NCBI RefSeq assembly: GCF_003086295.3 | Contig: NC_092048.1 | Span: 67,126,841-67,190,840 of the forward strand | Source of the DNA: Arachis hypogaea | Lineage: Eukaryota; Streptophyta; Magnoliopsida; Fabales; Fabaceae | DNA: 64,000 nt | Direction: 5' to 3' | Shown here: piece after piece, positions 37,901-49,092 of the stretch | Layout of the letters: every line of letters begins with the position of its first letter | Position numbering within the stretch: the stretch's first letter is position 1 | Program-made: the position numbers and the translations under genes | Notes under the pieces: model-generated | Database searches by the model: none | The model's input: only the letters and a program-made list of their open reading frames with translations | Told to the model about the DNA's origin: nothing

Positions 37901-40080
37901 ACACCTAAAGGCGAGCCGTAATGGCCTCATCTTCGGCAGGCTCCTCCGGTTTTTTTTTTTTTTTTTACGTTGTGCTGACACTCGTTCTTTAAATGACGCT
38001 ATCCCGAGGAGGACACCTAAAGGCGAGCCGTAATGGCCTCATCTTCAGCAGGCTCTCCGTTTTTTTTCGATTTTTTTTTTACGTTGTGCTGACCCTCGTT
38101 CTTTAAATGACGCTATCCCGAGGAGGACACTAAAGGGAGCCGTAATGGCCTCATCTTCGGCAGGCTCCTCTTTTTTTTTCGTTTTTTCCGTTTTTTTTAC
38201 GTTGTGCTGACCCTCGTTCTTTAAATGACCTATCCCGAGGAGGACACCTAAAGGCGAGCCGTAATGGCCTCATCTTCGGCAGGCTCCTCCGGTTTTTTTT
38301 CGTTTTTTTTACGTTGTGCTGACCTCGTTCTTTAAATGACGTATCCCGAGGAGGACACCTAAAGGCGAGCCGTAATGGCCTCATCTTCAGCAGGCTCCTC
38401 CGTTTTTTTTTTCGGTTTTTTTTTTTTTTACGTTGTGCTGACCCTCGTTCTTTAAATGACGCTATCCCGAGGAGGACACCTAAAGGCGAGCCGTAATGGC
38501 CTCATCTTCGGCAGGCTCTCCGTTTTTTTTCGGTTTTTTTTTTTACGTTGTGCTGACCCTCGTTCTTTAAATGACGCTATCCCGAGGAGGACACCTAAAG
38601 GCGAGCCGTAATGGCCTCATCTTCGCAGGTCCTCCGTTTTTTTTTCGTTTTTTTTTTTTACGTTGTGCTGACCCTCGTTTTAAATGACGTATCCCGAGGG
38701 GAACCTAAAGGAGCCGTAATGGCCTCATCTTCAGCAGGCTCCTCTTTTTTTTTCGTTTTTTTTTTTACGTTGTGCTGACCCTCGTTCTTTAAATGATGCT
38801 ATCCCGAGGAGGACACCTAAAGGCGAGCCGTAATGGCCTCATCTTCGGCAGGCTCCTCCATTTTTTTCGTTTTTTTTTTACGTTTGCTGACCCTCGTTCT
38901 TTAAATGACGCTATCCGAGGAGGACACCTAAAGCGAGCCGTAATGGCCTCATCTTAGCAGGCTCCTTTTTTTTTTCGTTTTTTTTTTTTTTACGTTGTGC
39001 TGACCCTCGTTCTTTAAATGACGCTATCCGAGGAGGACACCTAAAGGCGAGCCGTAATGGCCTCATCTTCGGCAGGCTCCTCCGTTTTTTTTTCGTTTTT
39101 TTTTTACGTTGTGCTGACCCTCGTTCTTTAAATGACGTATCCCGAGGAGGACACCTAAAGGCGAGCCGTAATGGCCTCATCTTCGGCAGGCTCCTCCGTT
39201 TTTTTTCGTTTTTCTTTTTTTTTACGTTGTGCTGACCCTCGTTCTTTAAATGACGTATCCCGAGGAGGACACCTAAAGGCGAGCCGTAATGGCCTCATCT
39301 TCGGCAGGCTCCCTTTTTTTTTTTTTTTTTTTTACGTTGTGCTGACCTCGTTCTTTAAATGACGCTATCCCGAGGAGGACACCTAAAGGCGAGCCGTAAT
39401 GGCCTCATCTTCGGCAGGCTCCTCCGGTTTTTTTTTTTTTTTTTTACGTTGTGCTGACCTCGTTCTTTAAATGACGCTATCCCGAGGAGGACACCTAAAG
39501 GCGAGCCGTAATGGCCTCATCTTCGCAGGCTCCTCCGTTTTTTTTCGTTTTTTTTTACGTTGTGCTGACCTCGTTCTTTAAATGACTATCCCGAGGAGGA
39601 CACCTAAAGGGAGCCGTAATGGCCTCATCTTCGCAGGCTCTCCTTTTTTTTTTTTTTTTTTTTTACGTTGTGCTGACCTCGTTCTTTAAATGACGCTATC
39701 CCGAGGAGGACACCTAAAGGCGAGCCGTAATGGCCTCATCTTCGGCAGGCTCCTCCGGTTTTTTTTTCGGTTTTTTTTACGTTGTGCTGCCCTCGTTCTT
39801 TAAATGACGCTATCCGAGGAGGACACTAAAGGCGAGCCGTAATGCCTCATCTTCGCAGGCTCATCCTTTTTTTTCGTTTTTTCCGTTTTTTTTACGTTGT
39901 CTGACCCTCGTTCTTTAAATGACGCTATCCGAGGAGGACACCTAAAGGCGAGCGTAATGGCCTCATCTTCGCTGGCTCTCCGTTTTTTTTCGGTTTTTTT
40001 TTTTACGTTGTGCTGACCCTCGTTCTTTAAATGACGCTATCCGAGGAGGACACCTAAAGGCGAGCCGTAATGCCTCATCT
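23000..40080 (+). repeat. 115-bp satellite, homogenised core
   Basis: About 150 consecutive near-identical monomers. The consensus is that of block I but with the two T-tracts usually as T8-T10, C or CG, T8-T12. Substitutions are rare. Almost all variation is loss of one base: GACCTCG for GACCCTCG, TCTTCGCAGG for TCTTCGGCAGG, AATGCCTC for AATGGCCTC, AAAGCGAG for AAAGGCGAG, GACGTATC for GACGCTATC. A few higher-order variants resurface after 35500 (GAGGGGAACC near 35598, GATTCTATC near 37884). Every monomer has a DraI site (TTTAAA) and about eight CpGs. No gene or inserted element interrupts it. Whether the uniformity is biological or partly an assembly consensus effect cannot be settled from the sequence. 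Confidence 0.92.
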
Positions 40081-42705
40081 TCAGGTTTTTTTTTCCGGTT
40101 TTTCCTTTTTTTTACTACGTTGTGCTGACCCTCGTTCATTAATGACGCTATCCCGAGGAGGACACCTAAAGGCGAGCCGTAATGGCCTCATCTTCGCAGG
40201 CTCCTCCGTTTTTTTCTTTTTTCCATTGTGCTGACCTCGTTCTTTAAATGACGCTATTCCGAGGGGATACCTAAAGGAGAGCCGTAATGGCCTCATCTTC
40301 AGCAGGCTCCCTTTTTTTCCGATTTTTTCGTTTTTTTTTTTTTTCGTTGTGATGACCTCGTTCTTTAAGTGATGCTATCCCGAGGAGGACACCTAAAGTC
40401 GATCCGTAATGGCCTCATCTTCGGCAGCTCTACGATTTTTTTCCGGTTTTTTTTTACGTTGTTCTGACCCTCGTTCTTTGAATGACGCTAACCCGAGGAG
40501 GACACCTAAAGGCGAGCCGTAATAGCCTCATCTTCGCAGGCTCTTCCTTTTTTTTTTTTTTTACGTTGTGCTGACCCTCGTTCTTTAAATGACGCTATCC
40601 CGAGGAGGATACCTAAAGGAGAGCCGTAATGGCCTCATCTTCAGCAGGCTCCACTTTTTTTTTTCGATTTTTTTGATTTTTTTTTACGTTGTGCTAAACC
40701 TCGTTCTTTAAGTGATGCTATCCCGAGGAGGACACCTAAAGGCGAGCCGTAATGCCCTCATCTTCGGCAAGCTCCTCCAGTTTTTTTCCATTTTTTTTTA
40801 CATTGTTCTGACCTCGTTCTTTGAATGACGCTATCCCGATGAGGACACTTAAAGGCGTGCCGTAATCGCCTCATCTTCAGCAGGCTGCTCTGTTTTTTTT
40901 TTCTGGTTTTTATTTTAACGTTGTGCTGACCCTCGTTCTTTAAATGATGATATCCCGAGGAGGATACCTAAAGGCGAGCCGTAATGGCCTCATCTTTAGC
41001 AGGCTCCTCTTTTTTTTCTGGTTTTTTTTGTTTTTTTTACGTTGTGCTGAACCTCGTTCTTTAAATGATGCTATCCCAAGGAGGACACCTAAAGGTGAGC
41101 CGTAATGGCCTCATCTTCGGCAGGTTCCTCCGATTTTTTTTTTTTTTACGTTGTGCTTACACTCGTTCTTTAAATGACGCTATCCCGAGGAGGACACCTA
41201 AAGGCGAGCCGTAATGGCCTCATCTTCGGCAGGCTCATCCGGTTTTTTTCGGTTTTTTTTCATACGATGTCCTTGCCCTCGTTCTTTAAATGACGCTATC
41301 CCGAGCTGAATACCTAAAGGCGAGCCGTAATGGCCTCATCTTCGGCAGGTTCCTCCGGTTATACTTTTTCTGTTTTTTTTCGGTTTTTTTTTTACGTTGT
41401 GCTGAACCTCGTTCTTTAAATGACGCTATCCCGAGGTGGACACCTAAATGCGAGCTGTAATGGCCTCATCTTCGGCTGGCTCCTCCGTTTTTTTTCAGGG
41501 CGTTTTTTTTAACAATGTGCTGACCCTCGTTCTTTAAATGACGCTATCATGAGGAGGACACCTAAAGGCGAGCCGTAATCGACTCATCTTCGGCAAGCTC
41601 CTCCGATTTTTTTCCGATTTTTTTTTACGTTGTTCTGACCCTCGTTCTTTGAATGAGGCTAACCCGAGGAGGACACCTAAAGGCGAGCCGTAATAGCCTC
41701 ATCTTCGGCAGGCTCCTCCGTTTTTTTTTTTTACGTTGTGCTGACCCTCGTTCTTTAAATGACGCTATCCCGAGGAGGATACCTAAAGGAGAGCCGTAAT
41801 GGCCTCATCTTCAACAGGCTCTACTTTTTTTTTTCGATTTTTTCGATTTTTTTTTACGTTGTGCTGACCCTCGTTCTTTAAGTGATGCTATCCCGAGGAG
41901 GACACCTAAAGGCGAACCGTAATGCCCTCATCTTCGGCAAGCTCCTCCAGTTTTTTTCCCGTTTTTTTTACATTGTTCTGAACCTCGTTCTTTGAATGAC
42001 GCTATCCCGAGGAGGACACCTAAAGGCGAGCCGTAATCGCCTCATCTTCAACAGGCTCCTCTGTTTTTTTTTCTGGGTTTTTTTTTTAACGTTGTGCTGA
42101 CCCTCGTTCTTTAAATGACGCTATCCCGAGGGGGATACCTAAAGGAGAGCCGTAATGGCCTCATCTTGAGCAGGCTCTTTTTTTTTCCGATTTTTTTGTT
42201 TTTTTTTTTTTTTTTTACGTTGTGATGACCCTCGTTCTTTAAGTGATGCTATCTCGAGGAGGACACCTAAAGGCGAGCCGTAATGGCCTCATCTTCGGCA
42301 AGCTCCTCCGATTTTTTTCCGGTTTTTTTTTACGTTGTTCTGACCCTCGTTCTTTGAATGACGCTAACCCGAGGAGGGCACCTAAAGGCGAGCCGTAATG
42401 GCCTCATCTTCGGCAGGCTCCTCCTTTTTTTTCCGGGTTTTTTTTTAATGTTGTGCTGACCCTCGTTCTTTAAATGACGCTATCCTGAGGAGGACACCTA
42501 AAGGCGAGCTGTAATCGCCTCATCTTCAGTAGGCTCCTCTATTTTTTTTCCGGTTTTTTCTGTTTTTTCTTACGTTCTGCTGACCCTCGTTCTTTAAATG
42601 ATGCTATCCCGAGGAGAGGACACCTAAAGGCGAGCCGTAATGGCCTCATCTTCGGCAGGCTCCTCCGGTTTTTTTTTTTTTTTTACGTTGTGCTGACCCT
42701 CTCGT
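40080..42705 (+). repeat. 115-bp satellite, diverged right edge
   Basis: Monomers again differ by substitutions and follow a local order: GGCAAGCTCCTCCGA with TTGAATGACGCTAACCCG, a GAGGATACC unit, an AAGTGATGC unit, a TCCAG/ACATTGTTCTG unit and a CTCTG unit. Related sets begin near 40424, 41590 and 42295, i.e. about 1166 and 705 bp apart. The array ends inside a monomer, after CGTTGTGCTGACCCTCTCG, where the telomere-like sequence starts with AGATAGAAAACC. Confidence 0.93.
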
Positions 42706-42710
42706 TTTTT

Positions 42711-44160
42711 AGATAGAAAACCTTAGAAAACCCTAAAAAATCCTAAAAACCCTAGAAAACTTAAATGTCCCTAAAAAACTCTAGAAAACGCTAAAAACCC
42801 AAGAAAATCCAAAAAAATCCTAGAAACCCCTAAAAACTCTAAAAACTCTAGAAAATCCTAGATAACCCCCAAAAGACCCTAGAAAACCGTAAAAAACACT
42901 AGAAAACCTTAGAAAATCCTTAAAAACCGTAAGAATCATCGAAAATCCTAAAAAACCTAAAAAATCCCAGAAAACCCTAAAAAACCCAAAAAAACCCCTA
43001 AAAAACCCTAGAAAACCCTAAAGTACTCTTAAAACCTTAAAAAACCCTAAAAATCCTAGAAAACCCTAAAAACCCTAATAAAACAATAAAAAACCTAGAA
43101 AACTCTAAAAAACCCTAAAAACCTAAAAAACACTAGAAAGCCCTAAAAAATCCCGAAAATCCTAGAAAACCCTAAAAAACCCTAGAAACCGTATAAAAAC
43201 ACTAAAAAAACATCAAAACCTTAGAAAACGCTACAAAACCCTAGAAAACCTACAACACCTAGAAATCCCGAAAAAAGCCTAGAAAACGCTAAAAACCCTA
43301 GAAAATCCTAAAAAACCCTAGAAAATCCTAAAAAACTCTGAAAAGAGAAAACCCAAAAAATCCTAGAAAACCGTAAAAAACCCTAAAAACCCTCTAAAAC
43401 CCTAAAAAACTCTTAAAACTCTAGAAAACCCTAGAAAACCCTGAAAACCCCTAGAAAATTGTAAGAAACCCTAGAAAACCCTAAAAACCCTAAGAATCAT
43501 AGAAAATCATAAAAACTCTAAAAAATCGTAAAAAACACTAAAAACCCTAAAAATGCTAAAAACCCTAGAAAACACAAAAAAATCCTAAAAAAACCCTAAA
43601 AAATCCTAGAAAACCCTAGAAAATCCTAAAGAACCCCCCTAAAAACCCTAGAAAATGCAAAAAGAGTTTAGAAAACCCTTGAAAACCCTAAAAAACTCTA
43701 AGAAACCCTAAGAAACCCTAAAAACCCTTAAAAACACTAAAAACCCAAGAAAACCCTAAAAAACTAAAAACCCCTAGAAAACCCTAAAAAATCCTAAAAA
43801 CCCTAGAAAACCCTAAATATCCTAAAAACCCTAAAAGACTCTAAAAACCACTAGAAAACCCTAAAAAACCATAGAAAACCCTAAAAAAACCCTAGAAAAA
43901 CCCTAAAAAAAACCCTAGAAAATTCTAACAAACCCTAGAAAACCCTAAAAACACTAAAACCCCTGGAGAATCCTAAAAACTCCTAAAAAATACTAAAAAC
44001 CCTAGAAAATCCTAAAAACCCTAGAAAACCTTAAAAACTCTTGAAAATCCTAAAAAACCTAGAAAACACTAAAAACCTAGAAAACGCTAAAAAAACTATA
44101 AAAAAGCCTAGAAAGCCCTAACAACCCTAGAAAAAACCTAAAAAACCCTAAAAAAAACCC
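42711..44160 (-). repeat. Telomere-like minisatellite, block 1 (C-rich on +)
   Basis: About 1.45 kb of degenerate CCCTAAAAA and CCCTAGAAAA words of 9-11 bp, i.e. TTTTTAGGG/TTTTCTAGGG on the minus strand. Exact plant telomere units (CCCTAAA in 7-bp register) are not maintained, so this is a telomere-related minisatellite rather than a telomere. It ends in CCCTAGGG at 44158-44165, where the strand bias reverses. Confidence 0.9.
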
Positions 44161-44165
44161 TAGGG
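44158..44165. other. Strand-switch palindrome CCCTAGGG (C-rich to G-rich)
   Basis: The last C-rich word and the first G-rich word meet in an 8-bp palindrome. The G-rich side continues GATTTTTAGGGTATTTAAGG, a landmark repeated at the starts of other G-rich blocks. Confidence 0.85.
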
Positions 44166-47100
44166 ATTTTTAGGGTATTTAAGGGTTTTCTAGGGTTTTT
44201 TATGGTTTTCTAGGGTTTTCTAGTGTTTTCTAGGGTTTTTACGGTTTTTTTGGGGTTTTTAGGGTTTTTAGGGTTTTCTAGGGTTTTTTTATGATTTTCT
44301 AGTGTTTTCTAGGGTTTTTTAGGTTTTGAGGATATTCTAGGATTTTTTATGGTTTTCTAAATTTTTTAGGGTTTTTTAGGGGTTTTCTAGGGTTTTTAGG
44401 ATTTCTAGGGTTTTTAGAGTTTTTAGGGTTTTCTATGGTTTTTAGTGTTTTTAGGGGTTTAGTGTTTTTTATGGTTTTCTAGTGTTTTTTATTGTTTTTA
44501 AGGTTTTCTAGGGATTTTTAGGGTATTTAAGGGTTTTCTAGGGTTTTTTATGGTTTTCTATGGGTTTCTAGTGTTTTCTAGGGTTTTTACGGTTTTTTTG
44601 GGTTTTTAGGGTATTTTAGGGTTTTCTAGGATTTTTTTATGGTTTTCTAGTGTTTTCTAGGGTTTTTTAGGTGTTTAGGGTTTTCTAGGGTTTTTATGGT
44701 TTTTTAGAGTTTTTAGGGTTTTTAGGATTTTCTACGATTTTTAGTGTTTTTAGGGTTTTCTGGGGTTTTTAGTGTTTTTAGGGGTTTTTAGGGTTTTTAA
44801 TATTTTTTAGGGTTTTCTAGTGTTTTTTATTGTTTTTTAGGGTTTTCTAGGCTTTTTATGGTTTTCTAGTGTTTTCTATGGTTTTTACAGTTTTTTATGG
44901 TTTTTTAGGGTATTTTAGTGTTTTCTAGGGTTTTTCGATTTTTTGGGGTTTTTAAGGATTTTCTAGTGTTTTTAGAGTTTTCTAGAATTTTCTTGGGGTT
45001 TTTAAGGATTTTATAGAGTTTTTAGGGTTTTTTAGGTTTTTAGGCTTTTTTAGTGTTTTCTAGAGTTTTCTAGCGTTTTTATGGTTTTTGTAGGGTTTTT
45101 TGGATTTCTTAGGATTTTCTGGGGTTTTTTAGGTTTTTAGGATTTCTAGTATTTTTTTTAGGGTTTTTAGGCTTTTTTAGGGTTTTAGGGTTTTTTAAGG
45201 TTTTAAGGGTTTTTAGGGTTTTCTAGGGTCTTTAGGATTTTTTAGGATTTTCTATGATTTTTTAGGATTCTCTAGGGTTTTTAGCGTTTTCTAGGGTTTT
45301 TAGGAATTTCAACGGTTTTCTAGGGTTTTTTAGGATTCTCTAGGATTTTTAGCGTTTTCTAAGGTTTTGTAGTTTTTTTAGTGTTTTCTAGGTTTTTTAG
45401 CGTTTTCTAGGGTTTTTTAGGGTTTTTAATGTTTTTTAGGGTTTTTAGGATTTTTAGGGTTTTCTTGGGTTTTTAGGGTTTTCTAGGATTTTTTTAGGGT
45501 TTTCTATGATTCTTAGGATTTTTAGGATTTTCTAAGGTTTTCTAGGGTTTTTTACGGTTTTCTAGTGTTTTTTGGGATTTTCTAGGGTTTTCTAGAGTTT
45601 TAAGAGTTTTTTAGGGTTTTACAGGATTTTTAGGGATTTTTACGGTTTTCTAAGATTTTTTGGGTTTTCTAGAGTTTTCAGAGTTTTTTAGAGTTTTCTA
45701 GGGTTTTTTAGGATTTTTTAGGGTTTTTAGCGTTTTCTAGACTTTTTTAGGGATTTCTAGGGTTTTGTAGCGTTTCTAGGGTTTTGTAGCGTTTTCTAAG
45801 GCTTTGAAGTTTTTTTAGTGTTTTATAGGGTTTTTAGGGTTTTTAGGGTTTTCTAGGGTCTTTTAAAGTTTTTTTGGATTTTTTAGGGTTTTTAGGAATT
45901 TTGGGATTTTCTAGGGTTTTTAGGATTTTATAGGGTTTTTAGGGTTTTTCTACGGTTTTTATGGTTTTTTAGGGTTTTCTAGTGTTTGCTAGGGTTTTTA
46001 CGGTTTTTTTGGGGGTTTTTTAGGGTATTTTAGGGTTTTCGAGGGTTTTTTTATCGTTTTCTAGTGTTTTTTAGGGTTTTTTAGGTTTTTAGGGTTTTCT
46101 AGGATTTTTTATGGTTTTCTAGAGTTTTAGGGTTTTTAGAGTTTAGGGTTTAGGGTTTTCTAAGATTTTTTTAAGTTTTTAGGGGTTTTTAGTGTTTTCT
46201 AGGGTTTTTAGGGTTTTCTAGGATTTTTAGAGTTTTTTAGAGTTTTCTAGTGTTTTTATGGTTTTTGTAGGGTTTTTTTGGATTTCTTAAGGTTTTCTGG
46301 GGTTTTTTAGGGTTTTGTAGGGTTTTTAGTATTTTTTAGGGTTTTTAGGATTTTCTAGGGGTTTTAGGGGTTTTTAAGGTTTTAAGGGGTTTTTAGGGGT
46401 TTCTAGGGTTTTTTTGGGTTTTTAGCGCTTTTCAGGGTTTTTAGGAATTTTTAGGATTTTTTAGGCTTCTCAAGGGTTTTTAGCGTTTTCTAGGGTTTTT
46501 AGGAATTTCTAGGGTTTTTTAGGATTATCTAGGGTTTTTACCGTTTTCTAAGGTTTTGTAGTTTTTTTAGTTTTTTAGGGTTTTTTAGGGTTTTTAGGGG
46601 TTTTTAGGGTTTTTAGGATTTTTAGGGTTTTCTACGGTTTTTAAGGTTATAAAGGTTTTTTAGGCGTTTCTAGGTTTTTGGGTTTTTAGGGTTTTCTAGG
46701 GTTTTTCTAGGTTTTTTTGAATTTTTAGGGTTTTCTAGGGTTTTTATTGTTTTTCTAGGGTTTTTTTAGGGTTTTTAGGATTTTTAGGGTTTTTAGGGTT
46801 TTTAGGGTTTTCTAGGATTTTTTGGATTTTTTAAGGTTTTAAGGGTTTTTTAGGGTTTTCTATGATTCTTAGGGTTTTTTAGGGTTTTCTAAGGTTTTCT
46901 AGGGTTTTTTATGGTTTTCTATGATTTTTGGGTTTCTAGAGATTTCAGAGTTTTTTATGGTTTTTTAGGGTTTTTTAAGATTTTCTAGGGTTTTTAGCGT
47001 TTTCTAGGCTTTTTTAGGGATTTCTAGGGTTTTGTAGCGTTTTCTAAGGTTTTGTAGTTTTTTAGTGTTTTATATGGTTTTTAGGGTTTTTTAGGATTTT

Positions 47101-47727
47101 CTAGGGTCTTTAAAAGTTTTTGGAATTTTTAGGGTTTTTAGGATTTTCAAGGATTTTTAGGGTTTTTTGATTTTCTAGGGTTTTCTAGGGTTTTTAGGGT
47201 TTTTATAGGGTTTTTAGGATTTTTTAGGGTTTTCTGGGGTTTTTAGTGTTTTTTAGGATTTTCTAGGATCTTTTAGGTTTTTTAGGGTTTTCTAGGATTC
47301 TTAGGGTTGTTTAGGATTTTCTAAGGTTTTCTAGAGTTTTTTACGGTTTTCTAGGATCTTTTTGGGGTTTTTTAGGGTTTTCTAGAGTTCTTAGAGTTTT
47401 TTAGGGTTTTCTGGGGTTTTCTAGGATTTTCTTGGATTTTTTAGGATTTTCCAGGGTTGTTAGAGTTTTTTAGGGTTTTCTAGTGTTTTTAGGGTTTTCT
47501 AGGATTTTTAACGATTTCTAAGGTTTTTTAGGGTTTTCTAGGGTTTTTGAATTTTCTAGGATTTTTAGAGTTTTGTAGTATTTTTTAGGGATTTCTAGGG
47601 TTTTTTTAGGATTCTCTAGGATTTTTTCCCGTTTTCTAGGATTTTGAAGGGTTTTTTAGGGTTTTCTAGGGATTCTCGGGTTTTCTAGGGTTTCCTATGG
47701 TTTTTAGGTTTTCGAGGATTTTCTATA
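44161..47727 (+). repeat. Telomere-like minisatellite, block 2 (G-rich on +)
   Basis: About 3.6 kb of TTTTTAGGG/TTTTCTAGGG words with many one-base variants. It has internal long-period repeats: the start landmark GGGATTTTTAGGGTATTTAA near 44163 recurs near 44512 (about 349 bp), and GGTTTTTGTAGGGTTTTTTG near 45088 recurs near 46259 (about 1.17 kb). Two exact TTTAGGG units occur at 46142-46155. The homologue in copy B is about 55450-58929. Confidence 0.9.
46142..46155 (+). repeat. Two exact plant telomere units (TTTAGGG)x2
   Basis: The only place in block 2 where the canonical 7-bp repeat is seen twice in register. It is conserved at 57450-57463 in copy B and, with the second unit altered to TTGAGGG, near 63246. 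Confidence 0.9.
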
Positions 47728-49092
47728 CCCTAAAAACCCTAGAAAACCCTAAAAATTCTAGAAAATCCTTGAAAACCATAGAAATCCCTAGAAAACCCTA
47801 AAAAATCCTAACGACGATAGAAAACCCTAGAAAACCCTAAAAAACCCTAAAAACCCTAGAAAACTTAAATATCCCAAAAAAAACCCCTAGAAAACCCTAA
47901 AAAACCCTAAAAACCTAGAAAACTTAAATATCCCAAAAAAATCCTAGAAAACGCTAAAAACCCTAGAAAATCCTAAAAAACCTAGAAAACTCTAAACACT
48001 CTAAAAACTCTAGAAAACCTTAGAAAAATCCTAGAAAACTGTAAAAACCCTAGAAAACCTTAGAAAACCCTTAAAAACCCTAAGAATCATAGAAAACCCT
48101 AAAAAATCTAAAAAATCCTAGAAATCCCTAAAAATCCTAAAAACCCTAAAAAACTCTAAAAAACCCAAAAAAACCCTTAAAAAATCCTAGAAAACCCTAA
48201 AACAATCTTAAAACCTTAAAAAAACACTAAAAACCCTAGAAAACACTAAAAAAAATCCCGAAAATCCTAGAAAACCCTAAAAACCCTAAAAACCCTAGAA
48301 AACTCCGAAAACAATAGAAAACCGTAAAAAACCTAGAAAACCTTAGAAAACCCTAAAAAAATCCTAAGAATCATAGAAAATCCTAAAAACTCTAGAAAAC
48401 TGAAAAAAACACTAAAAATCCTAAAAAATGCTAAAAACCCTAGAAAACCCTAAAAAACTCTTAAAACTCTAGAAAACCCCGAAAAACCCTAGAAAACCGT
48501 AAAAAATCCTAGAAAACCTTAGAAAACCCTAAAAAATCTAAAATCATAGAAAACCCTAAAAAACCCTAGAAAACCTTAAAAAAATCTTAAAATCCCTAGA
48601 AAAACCCTAAAAACCGTAGCAAACCCTAAAAAATCCTAGAAAACCCTATAAAACCCTAAAGAACCCCCCTAAAAACCCTAGAAAACGCTAAAAAAGTTTA
48701 GAAAACCCTTGAAAACCCTAAAAAACTCTAAGAAACCCTAAATACTCTTAAAAACACTAAAAACCCAAGAAAACCCTAAAAAATCCTAAAAACCCTAGAA
48801 AACCCTAAAAGACTCTAAAAACCACTAGAAAACCCTAAAAACCATAGAAAACCATAAAAAACCCTAAAAACCCTAAAATCCCTAGAAAATCCTAAAAAAC
48901 CATAGAAAACCCTAAAAAACACTAAAACCCCTGGAGAATCCTAAAAACTCCTAAAAAACACTAAAAACCCTAGAAAACCTTAAAAACTCTAGAAAACCCT
49001 AAAAAATCTAGAAAACGCTAAAAAACTAAAAAAAAAAGCCTAGAAAGCTCTAACAACCCTAGAAAAACCAAAAAAAATCCTAAAAAAATCCT
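47728..49092 (-). repeat. Telomere-like minisatellite, block 3 (C-rich on +)
   Basis: About 1.37 kb of CCCTAAAAA/CCCTAGAAAA words. The left border TTTTCGAGGATTTTCTATACCC is repeated at 58908-58932 in copy B. A segment with TAAAGAACCCCCCTAAAAAC near 48657 also occurs near 43628 and 55271, so the C-rich blocks share internal units. Confidence 0.88.

Noticed and set aside
23000..40080. CENP-B box in the satellite monomer
   Set aside because: The CTCGTTCTTTAAATGACG region has only a vague likeness to the box and lacks its essential spaced CGTTGGAA/CGGGA bases.
57..40296. Dozens of 60-116 aa ORFs with peptides such as MTLSRGGHLKASRNGLIFGRL or, on the other strand, MRPLRLAFRCPPRD
   Set aside because: They are translations of the 115-bp monomer. 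The unit is not a multiple of three, so frames rotate, and ORF length depends only on T-tract length. No codon bias, start context or conserved ends.
1..42705. CRISPR-like array (regular repeats)
   Set aside because: There are no unique spacers; the whole 115-bp unit repeats head to tail, and the sequence is plant nuclear DNA.
1..42705. 5S rRNA gene cluster, suggested by the period near 120 bp
   Set aside because: The monomer has none of the conserved 5S internal promoter words and no spacer; the T-rich half is low complexity.
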